Notes under the pieces: model-generated
The model's database searches: none
Seen by the model: the letters and a program-made list of their open reading frames with translations, nothing else
Told to the model about the DNA's origin: nothing
Made by a program: the position numbers and the translations under genes
Part shown: positions 1 to 6,583 of the stretch, piece after piece
How the letters are laid out: every line of letters starts with the position of its first letter
Position numbering within the stretch: position 1 is the stretch's first letter
Origin: Alphaproteobacteria bacterium
GTDB taxonomy: Bacteria; Pseudomonadota; Alphaproteobacteria; ATCC43930; CGMCC-115725
DNA: 9,688 bases
Reading direction: 5' to 3'
Assembly (NCBI GenBank): GCA_030039775.1
Contig: JASHUX010000178.1
Span: forward strand, 1-9,688

Positions 1-2
1 GC

Positions 3-299
3 CAGGTGACCTGCCGCTTCACCCCTATCTATCCCGACGGGCCCGCGCCCTATTTTACGTTCAGCGCGCTCGGCCGCCACGGCGCGCTCGATGAGCAATG
101 GCGCGCGATCAAAGAGGCGGCGTCCGACGCGTTGATCGCGGCCGGCGGCACCATCACCCATCACCACGCAGTGGGGCGCGACCACCGGCCGTGGTACGAC
201 CGTCAGCGCCCGCCGCTTTTCGCCGACGCCTTGCGCGCAGCCAAACGGGCACTCGATCCGAAGGGGCTGTTAAATCCCGGCGTGTTGATAGACCCTTGA
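3..299 (+). CDS. FAD-linked oxidase, C-terminal end (5' partial)
   Basis: This is the C-terminal ~98 residues of a flavoprotein whose start lies outside the window; the frame is open to the left edge, so the GTG at base 6 is not a credible start. The segment carries HHHAVGRDH, the histidine-rich motif that lines the active site in alkyl-dihydroxyacetonephosphate synthase and its bacterial relatives, and ends with DPKGLLNPGVL, the usual closing motif of the FAD-oxidase C-terminal domain (GlcD, lactate dehydrogenase and AGPS group). Members oxidise a hydroxy-acid, or in AGPS exchange an acyl for an alkyl group, using FAD bound by an N-terminal domain not visible here. The substrate cannot be decided from this fragment. 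The TGA at 297-299 is followed 20 bp later by the next gene on the same strand, so the two may be co-transcribed. The family call is fairly secure; the exact enzyme is not. Confidence 0.85.
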   Translation, partial: QVTCRFTPIYPDGPAPYFTFSALGRHGALDEQWRAIKEAASDALIAAGGTITHHHAVGRDHRPWYDRQRPPLFADALRAAKRALDPKGLLNPGVLIDP

Positions 300-319
300 G
301 GAATCGCTAGATCATTCGC

Positions 320-940
320 ATGGAACCCGTGGAACCCGCCGGCGAAAAAGAGGAAGGCGCAAAGCTCCACGTCTCGACGCTGTTGATTGCGTCGGAACGC
401 GCGCTCAACAACGCGCTCGATCAGCTCGGCTTCGCCGAGAACGACGACCGTGTGATCGAGCACGAGGGCCAGCTTGCCTTCATCACCTGCTCGCACGACG
501 CCGATTGCGACGATCTGTTCGCGCTGATCTCCGAGCTGGCGGCACGCGGCGAAAGCTGGGAGTTGCAATTCCGCATCGATACGGAGGAAGGACGTGCGGT
601 TTTCCAACGCCTGTCGCGGCATGCCCGTGTCGAGGCGGTCAACGCCGAGTTGCCGCCCGAGACCGACAACCAGACCGATCTGCCGGTTCACGATCTCGAT
701 CAGGATGGCGGACGCGCCGCGTTGAAGAAGTTGTTGAAGCGGGTCGATCCAGCGGCGTCCTTCGCGACCGTGACGTCGACCAGATCGGGGCGCGCCAGCG
801 CCACCATCTTCCGGCGTACGCCGCGGCAGGCGCTGGCGATGGCAGAGGCCGCCGACGAAGCCGCTCTGCGCGGCGCCATCCGCGAGCTACTGCCGAACAT
901 CATGTTCGCCGTAACGATGATGCCCCCGGCGAGCGAGTGA
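320..940 (+). CDS. Hypothetical protein, 206 residues, acidic and soluble
   Basis: I do not recognise this protein. It has no signal peptide and no membrane segment, so it is probably cytoplasmic. It seems to have two parts: an alpha/beta-looking N-terminal region (about residues 17-120, with strands such as QLAFITC and WELQFRI and several Glu/Asp-rich helices), then a hydrophilic linker around residues 120-133, then a helical, more basic C-terminal part (KKLLKRVD and later FRRTPRQALAMAEAADEAALRGAIRELL). The ATG at 320 is the first possible start because TAG at 308-310 closes the frame upstream. No good Shine-Dalgarno is placed for it; GAGGAA at 298-303 is too far away. The start is therefore uncertain, with GTG at 329 an in-frame alternative. 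It follows the oxidase gene by 20 bp and converges on livF with a single base between the stop codons. Codon usage resembles its neighbours, so it is likely a real gene. Confidence 0.75.
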   Translation: MEPVEPAGEKEEGAKLHVSTLLIASERALNNALDQLGFAENDDRVIEHEGQLAFITCSHDADCDDLFALISELAARGESWELQFRIDTEEGRAVFQRLSRHARVEAVNAELPPETDNQTDLPVHDLDQDGGRAALKKLLKRVDPAASFATVTSTRSGRASATIFRRTPRQALAMAEAADEAALRGAIRELLPNIMFAVTMMPPASE

Positions 941-941
941 G

Positions 942-1643
942 TTAGACCCCCAAATGCCGGTGCAGCAGTTCGGGCTGACCGCGGACCGACGCAGCGCTCA
1001 ATTCCTCGATCATGTGGCCGTTATTGAGGATGTAGATGCGGTCGGCGAGCGTCATCGCCGCCGAAATATTCTGCTCCACCACGAGGATGGTCTGACCGGC
1101 CTCGGCGAGCGCACGACACGTCGCCAAGAGGTCGCGCACGATGATCGGCGCCAAGCCCTCGAATGGCTCGTCGAGCAAAATGATCTTGGGGTCGCGCACC
1201 AACGCCCGGGCGATGGCCAGCATCTGCTGCTCGCCGCCGGAGAGATCGGTGCCGCGGCTTCGCCGGCGCTCCTTGAGGCGCGGGAAAATCTCCCACACCC
1301 GGTCCAAGGGCCAGCGGCCCTTCGCGGTCAAGCCGGCGAGAATCAAATTCTCCTCGACATTGAGGCTGCCGAAAATCCGGCGCTCCTCCGGCACCAATTG
1401 CAGGCCGAGCGCGGCGATGGCGTACGGGTGCATGTTTTGTGCCGCGACGCCGTCGAGCATCACGGTACCGGAGCGCGGCCGCACCACGCCGATCAGGCTC
1501 TTGAGCGTCGTGCTCTTGCCGGCACCGTTGCGGCCAAGTAACGCCACCACCTCGTTTTTATCGACGCGCAGCGATACGTCGAACAGGATGTGGCTGTCGC
1601 CGTAATAGGAATTGAGCTTGTCGACCTCGAGCAGCGCGGTCAT
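942..1643 (-). CDS. livF: HAAT-family ABC transporter ATP-binding protein LivF
   Basis: This is one of the two cytoplasmic ATPases that power a branched-chain amino acid/amide-type importer. It has 233 residues, normal for LivF. Visible motifs are Walker A GRNGAGKS (residues 37-44), the ABC signature LSGGEQQ (134-140) and Walker B IILLDEP (154-160). The switch region reads VEQN (189-192), so glutamine sits where most ABC ATPases have the H-loop histidine; this is usual in LivF proteins and does not mean the gene is dead. It is the last gene of the operon. Its ATG (1641-1643) overlaps the TGA of the LivM-LivG gene in an ATGA arrangement, which implies translational coupling. It ends with TAA at 942-944, one base from the stop of the convergent hypothetical gene. 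The family call is secure; the transported substrate is unknown. Confidence 0.96.
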   Translation of the reverse strand: MTALLEVDKLNSYYGDSHILFDVSLRVDKNEVVALLGRNGAGKSTTLKSLIGVVRPRSGTVMLDGVAAQNMHPYAIAALGLQLVPEERRIFGSLNVEENLILAGLTAKGRWPLDRVWEIFPRLKERRRSRGTDLSGGEQQMLAIARALVRDPKIILLDEPFEGLAPIIVRDLLATCRALAEAGQTILVVEQNISAAMTLADRIYILNNGHMIEELSAASVRGQPELLHRHLGV

Positions 1644-3463
1644 GCAGCCGCCACCCCGCCGAGATAGGCTTCTTGCACCAGACCGTTACGCTGAATTTCG
1701 GTGGGCGTGCCCTCCGCCAGTAGAGCGCCTTCGTGCAGCACGGTGATGCGCTCGGCCATGCCGAACATCGCATCCATGTCGTGCTCGACCACCACCAACG
1801 TCCGGCCGCGCCGAATATTTTTCAGGAGCTGCACGGTTTCGGCGCGTTCCACCGGACTCATGCCGGCGAGCGGTTCGTCGAGCAGCAGCAATGACGGCGA
1901 CGACGCCAGCGCGAGCCCGATCTCCAGCCGGCGCTTTTCGCCATAGGCCAATTCGGCAACCGGTACGTCGGCCCGGGCGGTCAGGCCGACCAGTTGCAAC
2001 GTGCCTTCGACCTGGTCATTGAGGCCGGGGACACGGTCGATGCGGCGCAGCAGATCGAGCTTGAACGTGCCACGCCGCTCCGCCAGCGCCGCAATGATGA
2101 CGTTCTCACGCAAGGTCAGGCGCGAAAACAGTTGGTTGACCTGATAGCTCTTGGTCAGGCCTAGTTGGCAAACATCGTCGACATGCATGCCGGTGATGTC
2201 GCGCCCGTGGAAGATGATGCGCCCCGCGGTCGGCTTCAGCTCGCAGGTCAGCATCTTGAAGAAGGTGCTTTTCCCGGCACCATTAGGGCCGATGATGCCG
2301 CGTAGCTCGCCCTGCTCCACCGCAAAATTGATATCGCGGTTGGCGACGATGCCGCCGAACGCCTTCGTCAGGCCCCGCGCCTCGATTACCGGGCCGGAGA
2401 ACGGCGCCTCTTGGCGACGGCGGGCCGGGCCGACGCTGGCGATGGCCGGCGCCTCGATTGGCGCCGATTGTTCGGGCGCGGGCGGAGCGGGACGCGTCGT
2501 CGTGCGGCGAATCAAGACGGCGGCGCCGCCGATCAAGCCGCGGCGGAGGAACATCACCAGCACCACGAACACGAGGCCGAGCACCAGCTTCCACGTCGCG
2601 CCGAGCCCGAAGGCGGATTGGAGGAAATCGCGCAGGAACAGCCACACCGCCGCGCCAACCATCGGCCCGAACAACGTGCCGGTTCCGCCGATCGCGGTCT
2701 GGATCACCAATTGCCCGGAGGTGTCGAAGTCGAACGCTTCCGGGGGCATAAAACCTTGCACCACGCCCAGGAGGCCGCCGGCAAAGCCGGCATAAGCGGC
2801 GGCGATTACGAACGCGGCGAGCTTGTATCGCCCGACCGCGTGGCCGACGGCGCGCGCCCGCAACGGGTTGTCGCGGATGGCGGTGAGCACCGCGCCGAAC
2901 GGCGAGCGGATAATGCGGAGGCCGATGACGATGCCGACGAAATAACAGGCGGCGGTGAAGCTGAAGAGCGACCAGTCGGTGCCGAACTGATAATGGAAAC
3001 TGCCGATCGCGATGCTGGGCGTCGGCACGCCGGGCAAGCCGTTCTCGCCGCCGGTATAGTCCGATAACGGATTGTTCTCGATGAAGAAGAACATCTCGGC
3101 GATGGCGACGGTGATCATCGCGAAATAGATGCCGGTGCGCCGCAATGCCACCACGCCGACCGCGATGCCCACGATGGCGGCGACGACCATGCCGAGGATC
3201 AGCGCGAGCAACAGGTTGGAGACGATATTGTTGATGACGAGGTACGCCGCGACGAGACCGCCGGTGCCGTAGAACGCGGCTTGGCCAAACGACAGCATGC
3301 CCATGAAGCCGAACACGATGTCGAAGCCGATACCGAACAAGCCCCAAACCAGGATCGTGTTGGCGGTCTCCGGCGACACGTTGAGATGGGGCAGCACGAA
3401 CCGGGCGGCAACCAGGCCAAGCGCGGTCAAGCCCTCGATCAGAAAACGGCGGTGGCGGAACAT
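1640..3463 (-). CDS. livM-livG: Fused LivM permease - LivG ATPase of a HAAT ABC importer
   Basis: A single 607-residue protein combines two subunits that are separate in E. coli. Residues ~1-320 form a LivM-type inner-membrane permease with multiple hydrophobic helices and family motifs such as LSFGQAAFYGTGGLVAAY (58-75), AIRDNPLRARAVG (195-207) and IGGTGTLFGPMVGA (258-271). Residues ~321-355 are a Pro/Ala-rich, flexible-looking linker. Residues ~358-607 form the LivG ATPase: Walker A GPNGAGKS (392-399), signature LAYGEKRRLE (505-514, in place of the commoner LSYG-Q-R), Walker B LLLLDE (525-530) and H-loop H561. Such fusions occur repeatedly in alphaproteobacteria. With LivH and LivF it would give the usual two permease domains and two ATPase domains. 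The start is the ATG 13 bp after the livH stop; the end overlaps the livF start by 4 bp. There is no frame break across the junction, so the fusion is real in this sequence. Confidence 0.95.
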   Translation of the reverse strand: MFRHRRFLIEGLTALGLVAARFVLPHLNVSPETANTILVWGLFGIGFDIVFGFMGMLSFGQAAFYGTGGLVAAYLVINNIVSNLLLALILGMVVAAIVGIAVGVVALRRTGIYFAMITVAIAEMFFFIENNPLSDYTGGENGLPGVPTPSIAIGSFHYQFGTDWSLFSFTAACYFVGIVIGLRIIRSPFGAVLTAIRDNPLRARAVGHAVGRYKLAAFVIAAAYAGFAGGLLGVVQGFMPPEAFDFDTSGQLVIQTAIGGTGTLFGPMVGAAVWLFLRDFLQSAFGLGATWKLVLGLVFVVLVMFLRRGLIGGAAVLIRRTTTRPAPPAPEQSAPIEAPAIASVGPARRRQEAPFSGPVIEARGLTKAFGGIVANRDINFAVEQGELRGIIGPNGAGKSTFFKMLTCELKPTAGRIIFHGRDITGMHVDDVCQLGLTKSYQVNQLFSRLTLRENVIIAALAERRGTFKLDLLRRIDRVPGLNDQVEGTLQLVGLTARADVPVAELAYGEKRRLEIGLALASSPSLLLLDEPLAGMSPVERAETVQLLKNIRRGRTLVVVEHDMDAMFGMAERITVLHEGALLAEGTPTEIQRNGLVQEAYLGGVAAA

Positions 3464-3476
3464 AGTGCCGCCCGTT

Positions 3477-4352
3477 CTATTCGCGGCTTGGCAGGCCCAA
3501 CAGGCCCTGCGGCCGCAGCAACAGCACCAGCGTCATCACGGCGAACAGCATGACCTCGGAGTATGCCGGATTGAACATCGAGGTGACGCTCAGGATTTCG
3601 CCGGCGATCAAGCCGCCCAGAATAGCGCCGGGGAACGAGCCGACCCCGCCGATTACCACCACGACAAATGTCTGCACCAATATGGCGTCGCCCATGTCGG
3701 GCGTCAGCGACACGACTGGTGCGTTGACGATGCCGGCGAAGCCCGCCGCCATCGCGCCGATGCCGAACACCAGCATGAAGACGCGATCGACATTGATGCC
3801 GAGCATCCCGACCATGGTCGAATCCTCGATGCCCGCCCGCACGATCATGCCGAGCCGCGTGCGATAGAGAACGAAGTAGAGCACCGCCAACGCCACCGCG
3901 GCGATGCCGAGCACAACGAGACGATAGGTCGGATAGATCATGAAGCCGAGGGGGGTCACGCCCATCGCCCAAGCCGGCGGCGGTACGGTCAGCGACAAGC
4001 TGCCGAAGCCCCAGCGCACCAGCTCGACGAGCACCATGCCCACGCCAAACGTGACTAGGAGCTGATCCTCGGGCGGACGGCTGTAGAAGCGGCGGATGAT
4101 GACAAATTCGAAAATGACTCCGAACAACACCAAGAACAGCGAACCGACGATCACCGCAATCAGAAACGAGCCGGTTGCTTGGAACGCGACATAGCCGGCA
4201 TAGCCGCCGAGCATGAACATGGCGCCGTGCGCCAGGTTCAAGACGCCGAGCGTGCCGTAGATGATGGTGAGGCCCGAACTGATGAGCGCGAGCAACGCGC
4301 CCGACGCAAGGCCGTTAAAGAACTGCGATAGGAAATTAGACCACGAGATCAT
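3477..4352 (-). CDS. livH: HAAT-family ABC transporter permease LivH
   Basis: This is an inner-membrane permease of 291 residues, the usual LivH length, with about eight hydrophobic helices. Family motifs are clear: GLTIIYGTLGVLNLAHGAMF near the N-terminus (residues ~27-46), IGGVGSFPGAILGGLIAGE in the C-terminal half, and the closing LLLRPQGLLG. The conserved cytoplasmic loop around RTRLGMIVRAGIEDSTMVGMLGIN (residues ~164-187) contains the EAA-like coupling segment that contacts the ATPase. It would pair with the LivM half of the downstream fusion to form the membrane channel. The ATG at 4350-4352 has only a weak G-rich stretch upstream. The gene lies 72 bp after the binding-protein stop, and that gap holds a strong stem-loop. 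It is followed after 13 bp by the livM-livG fusion gene. Confidence 0.95.
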   Translation of the reverse strand: MISWSNFLSQFFNGLASGALLALISSGLTIIYGTLGVLNLAHGAMFMLGGYAGYVAFQATGSFLIAVIVGSLFLVLFGVIFEFVIIRRFYSRPPEDQLLVTFGVGMVLVELVRWGFGSLSLTVPPPAWAMGVTPLGFMIYPTYRLVVLGIAAVALAVLYFVLYRTRLGMIVRAGIEDSTMVGMLGINVDRVFMLVFGIGAMAAGFAGIVNAPVVSLTPDMGDAILVQTFVVVVIGGVGSFPGAILGGLIAGEILSVTSMFNPAYSEVMLFAVMTLVLLLRPQGLLGLPSRE

Positions 4353-4377
4353 GCGGCCCGGCGCCCCCGCTCGACAA

Positions 4378-4405
4378 GACAGGCGGCCGAAGCCGGCCGC
4401 CTGTC
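4378..4405 (-). terminator. Intra-operon stem-loop between the binding-protein gene and livH (attenuator or mRNA-stabilising)
   Basis: Bases 4378-4389 (GACAGGCGGCCG) and 4394-4405 (CGGCCGCCTGTC) are perfect reverse complements around a 4-base loop, giving a 12-bp G+C-rich hairpin in the minus-strand transcript. It begins about 20 bases after the binding-protein stop codon. The bases after it on the minus strand read TTGTCGAG, so there is no real U-tract and full Rho-independent termination is unlikely. In binding-protein-dependent importer operons such a structure commonly lets the binding protein be made in excess over the membrane subunits, by partial termination or by blocking 3' decay of the upstream message. 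The structure is directly seen; its role is inferred. Confidence 0.6.
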
Positions 4406-4424
4406 CGCCAGATTACCGCAAGGC

Positions 4425-5750
4425 TCAGGTGTAGTCGCCGAGTTTGCAGCCGAAGGCGTCTGGCGCTTGCATCAAGGGCGCGCCGGGCACGACTTCAAGT
4501 ACCTGCCAGTAATCCTCCGGGTTCTTCATGTCGCTCGGCTTCTTGCCTTGCACGATGATGACCGGGCGCACCAACTGATGATCGGCGGCGCGGATATAGC
4601 AGTCGCCCACCATGGTGTTATTGTGATTGCCGGCCTCGAGCGCCTTGATGACCGCCGGCGGATAAAACGTGCCGGCCCGCTCGACCCCGTCGGCCCATAA
4701 AGCGATCGACGTATAAGCGCTCTCGGCGCCCCATTCAGGCCGATAGCCGAACTTCGCCTGGAATTTTTCGACAAACTGCTTGGCGAGCGGATTCTGGTCC
4801 TCGAGAGTCCACCAGAAATCGGTGGCGGCATAAACACCCTGAGTCGTCTCCGCGCCCAGCTCCTTCGCCAAGAACGGAATCTGGTACGGCACGACAAGCT
4901 TCATCTTATTCAGCAGGCCGAATTGCTTGGCCTGTTGCGTCGACAGCACCGCGTCGTGACCCCAGTTCACGTTGATCAGGAACTCGGCGTCGGTGTTGCC
5001 AATATTGGTGACGTAGTTGCTGTAATCCGGGGCGCCCAGGGGCGAAACCTGATTGGTGACCATCGTCCAGCCGCCTTGGCTCGTGAGATAGTCGTTCATC
5101 GCCTTGGTGACGGTATGGCCGTAGGTGTAGTCGGGCGTCATATACGCGGCCTTGCGATTCTTTCCGAACGCCTTGATCAACACGGGCCCAATGGCGGCGG
5201 CGGCGGTCTGACCATAGAAATCCTGACGGAAGCCGTAGCGCACACAGTCCTTGCCGGTCGTGTCGTTGGAGCCCGAAATTCCGCAGAAATACAGGACGTG
5301 TTCGCGTTGCGCGAAATGGTTCGTCGCCACCGCGACCGCGCTCGAGGTCGAACCGGTCATCAGCACGATCTTGTCGTCGCTGATGAACTTGCCTTGCGCC
5401 TGCACGGCCTGGGCCGGCTTTGCGGCGGAATCGGCATAGACGATCTTCACTTCCTTGCCGAGCACGCCCTTCGTGGTCTTTGGCGAGGTCGCGCGGATCA
5501 ATTCGTCGCCGCTGTTGAGGTGCTCGACCGCGAGCTGCCAACCTTTCAATTCGTCGGCGCCCTGGGCGGCGTACGTACCGGTGAGCGGAACGGCAGCGCC
5601 AATCGTGACGGAACTGCCTTGCGAACCGGCGGGCCATGTGCCGATCGGCGGCATGTCGTCGGCAAAGGCGAAGCGCGGCAGCGCCGCTGACGCGGCGAGC
5701 GCGCCGCCGGCCTGAAGCACGGTGCGACGGGACGGTTTGATGAAATTCAT
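4425..5750 (-). CDS. LivK-type ABC transporter substrate-binding protein, Tat signal
   Basis: This is the periplasmic ligand-binding protein of the importer (type I periplasmic-binding fold, Peripla_BP_6/PBP1 group), 441 residues from the ATG used here. The N-terminus has a twin-arginine signal, SRRTVLQ (about residues 7-13), followed by an alanine-rich hydrophobic stretch and a likely cleavage site after AFA near residue 30. The mature start VTIGAAVPLTGTYAAQG and the segments IVLMTGSTSSAVAVA and APDYSNYVTNIGNTDAEFLI are typical of the family. Four cysteines remain after cleavage (C156, C169, C384, C435), enough for two disulfides. An in-frame GTG at 5754-5756 would add two residues, but AAGGGAGG at 5760-5767 lies 3 bases from that GTG and 9 from the ATG, so I prefer the ATG. 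It is the first gene of the operon and is divergent from the response regulator. The ligand is unknown. Confidence 0.93.
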   Translation of the reverse strand: MNFIKPSRRTVLQAGGALAASAALPRFAFADDMPPIGTWPAGSQGSSVTIGAAVPLTGTYAAQGADELKGWQLAVEHLNSGDELIRATSPKTTKGVLGKEVKIVYADSAAKPAQAVQAQGKFISDDKIVLMTGSTSSAVAVATNHFAQREHVLYFCGISGSNDTTGKDCVRYGFRQDFYGQTAAAAIGPVLIKAFGKNRKAAYMTPDYTYGHTVTKAMNDYLTSQGGWTMVTNQVSPLGAPDYSNYVTNIGNTDAEFLINVNWGHDAVLSTQQAKQFGLLNKMKLVVPYQIPFLAKELGAETTQGVYAATDFWWTLEDQNPLAKQFVEKFQAKFGYRPEWGAESAYTSIALWADGVERAGTFYPPAVIKALEAGNHNNTMVGDCYIRAADHQLVRPVIIVQGKKPSDMKNPEDYWQVLEVVPGAPLMQAPDAFGCKLGDYT

Positions 5751-5759
5751 GGTCACAAT

Positions 5760-5767
5760 CCTCCCTT
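5760..5767 (-). promoter_or_regulatory. Shine-Dalgarno of the binding-protein gene (decides the start)
   Basis: On the minus strand these bases read AAGGGAGG, close to the anti-16S consensus. The spacer is 9 bases to the ATG at 5748-5750 but only 3 to the GTG at 5754-5756. This favours ATG as the start of the substrate-binding protein. Confidence 0.7.
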
Positions 5768-5914
5768 TTCCAGCGGAGCGTTATCGCCCCAAATTATGCA
5801 GGCGCCGCGCGGCTACACGCCGCCAGCGTCGATGCCTAAAGTTACCGCCGCGCATCCGCGGCCAGCTATTATACTTTCGTCTAATCGGGGGCGGCACTAT
5901 ACCCCACGGCTGGC

Positions 5915-5923
5915 AGAGAGGAG
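5915..5923 (+). promoter_or_regulatory. Shine-Dalgarno of the response-regulator gene
   Basis: AGAGAGGAG lies 3 bases before the ATG at 5927, with the GAGG core 5 bases before it. The purine-rich run supports ATG 5927 as the start of the receiver domain, which would otherwise lack its opening beta strand. Confidence 0.6.
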
Positions 5924-5926
5924 CCC

Positions 5927-6583
5927 ATGGCAGCCCTGCGCATCGTAATCGCCGACGATCATCCGCTGTTCCGCGACGCACTGCGGCTGACCATCGCCGG
6001 CAGCTACCCCGACGCCGAGATCGCAGAGGCCCAGTCCTTCGACACGCTGCGGGAGCGCCTGGAAGCCGCGCCTGACACCGACCTGGTCATGCTCGATCTG
6101 AACATGCCCGGCATACAGGGTCTGTCAGGCTTGCTGTTCATGCGCGCCGCTTTCGCCGCGGTGCCGGTCGCCATCATTTCCGCCGAGGAGCATCAAAGCA
6201 TCGTGCGCCGCGCCCTTGAGCTCGGCGCGGTCGGCTATATCGCGAAATCGACCGGCGCCGACGGCATCCGCGCAGCATTGAGCGTGCTGCTGTCGGGTGG
6301 CATATGGGCGCCCGATGGCATCGACAAGGATGAAGGCGCGGCCCGCGACCATTCCCTCGCGGCGCGCCTGTCCCGACTCACGCCACAGCAAATCCGCGTC
6401 CTGATGATGTTGAGCGAAGGCCATCCCAACAAGAAAATCGCGCATGCCCTGTCCGTTTCCGAGGCAACGGCAAAGGCGCATGTCTCGGCGATCCTGGAAA
6501 AGCTCGAAGTGGAAAACCGCACCCAGGCCGTGATCCTAGCGCGTGACATCGCGATCCTGCCGGAAGGGGCGCCGCCGAACTGA
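5927..6583 (+). CDS. NarL/LuxR-family response regulator, CrbR-like
   Basis: This 218-residue two-component regulator has an N-terminal receiver domain (about residues 4-120) and a C-terminal LuxR-type helix-turn-helix (about 151-206). Receiver landmarks are the acidic pair D10-D11, the phospho-acceptor D57 in VMLDLNMPG, S85 in AIISAEE at the Thr/Ser switch position and K107. The output domain shows LTPQQIRVLMMLSEG and HPNKKIAHALSVSEATAKAHVSAILEKL, the standard recognition-helix region of the GerE/LuxR fold. All key residues are present, so it should be active. Partner: the SLC5-STAC hybrid kinase encoded convergently and directly abutting it. The pairing matches CrbS/CrbR (MxtR/ErdR), known to activate acetyl-CoA synthetase and related short-chain carbon genes in Vibrio and Pseudomonas; the orthology is inferred from family resemblance and context. 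It is divergent from the ABC importer and could regulate it. Confidence 0.92.
   Translation: MAALRIVIADDHPLFRDALRLTIAGSYPDAEIAEAQSFDTLRERLEAAPDTDLVMLDLNMPGIQGLSGLLFMRAAFAAVPVAIISAEEHQSIVRRALELGAVGYIAKSTGADGIRAALSVLLSGGIWAPDGIDKDEGAARDHSLAARLSRLTPQQIRVLMMLSEGHPNKKIAHALSVSEATAKAHVSAILEKLEVENRTQAVILARDIAILPEGAPPN

Larger units (their letters stand above)
5757..5926. promoter_or_regulatory. Divergent promoter/operator region between the importer operon and the response-regulator gene
   Basis: This gap separates two divergent starts and must hold promoters for both directions. Toward the importer, the minus strand has CATAAT at 5793-5798 as a possible -10, with no convincing -35. Toward the regulator, an A+T-rich patch at 5866-5884 includes TATTAT and TATACT; a further TATACC at 5898-5903 lies 17 bases after TTTCGT (5875-5880), a poor -35. 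Two short inverted repeats are present: GCCGCGCGGC (5804-5813) and GCCGCG-CATC-CGCGGC (5847-5862). I found no good sigma-54 site. The region is certain by position; individual elements are weak guesses. Confidence 0.5.

Noticed and set aside
189..192. Loss of the H-loop histidine in LivF (VEQN at residues 189-192 of that protein; the coordinates given are residue numbers, not bases) as a sign of an inactive ATPase
   Set aside because: Glutamine at this position is normal for LivF proteins, and Walker A, Walker B and the signature motif are intact.
2151..2795. A 214-codon plus-strand frame opposite the LivM-LivG gene
   Set aside because: It reads as an antisense shadow with Pro/Ser/Arg-rich low-complexity composition and no ribosome-binding context.
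2283..3347. A 354-codon minus-strand frame inside the LivM-LivG gene
   Set aside because: It is a frame-shifted shadow of the fusion gene with extremely Arg/His-rich translation and no family motifs.
5893..5907. A possible sigma-54 promoter beginning GGCAC
   Set aside because: The downstream half reads CCCAC where TTGCA or similar is needed, and the receiver-HTH regulator has no sigma-54 interaction domain.
5722..6075. A 117-codon plus-strand frame crossing the divergent region into the regulator gene
   Set aside because: It overlaps both the start of the binding-protein gene and the receiver domain in another frame and is Arg-rich without motifs.
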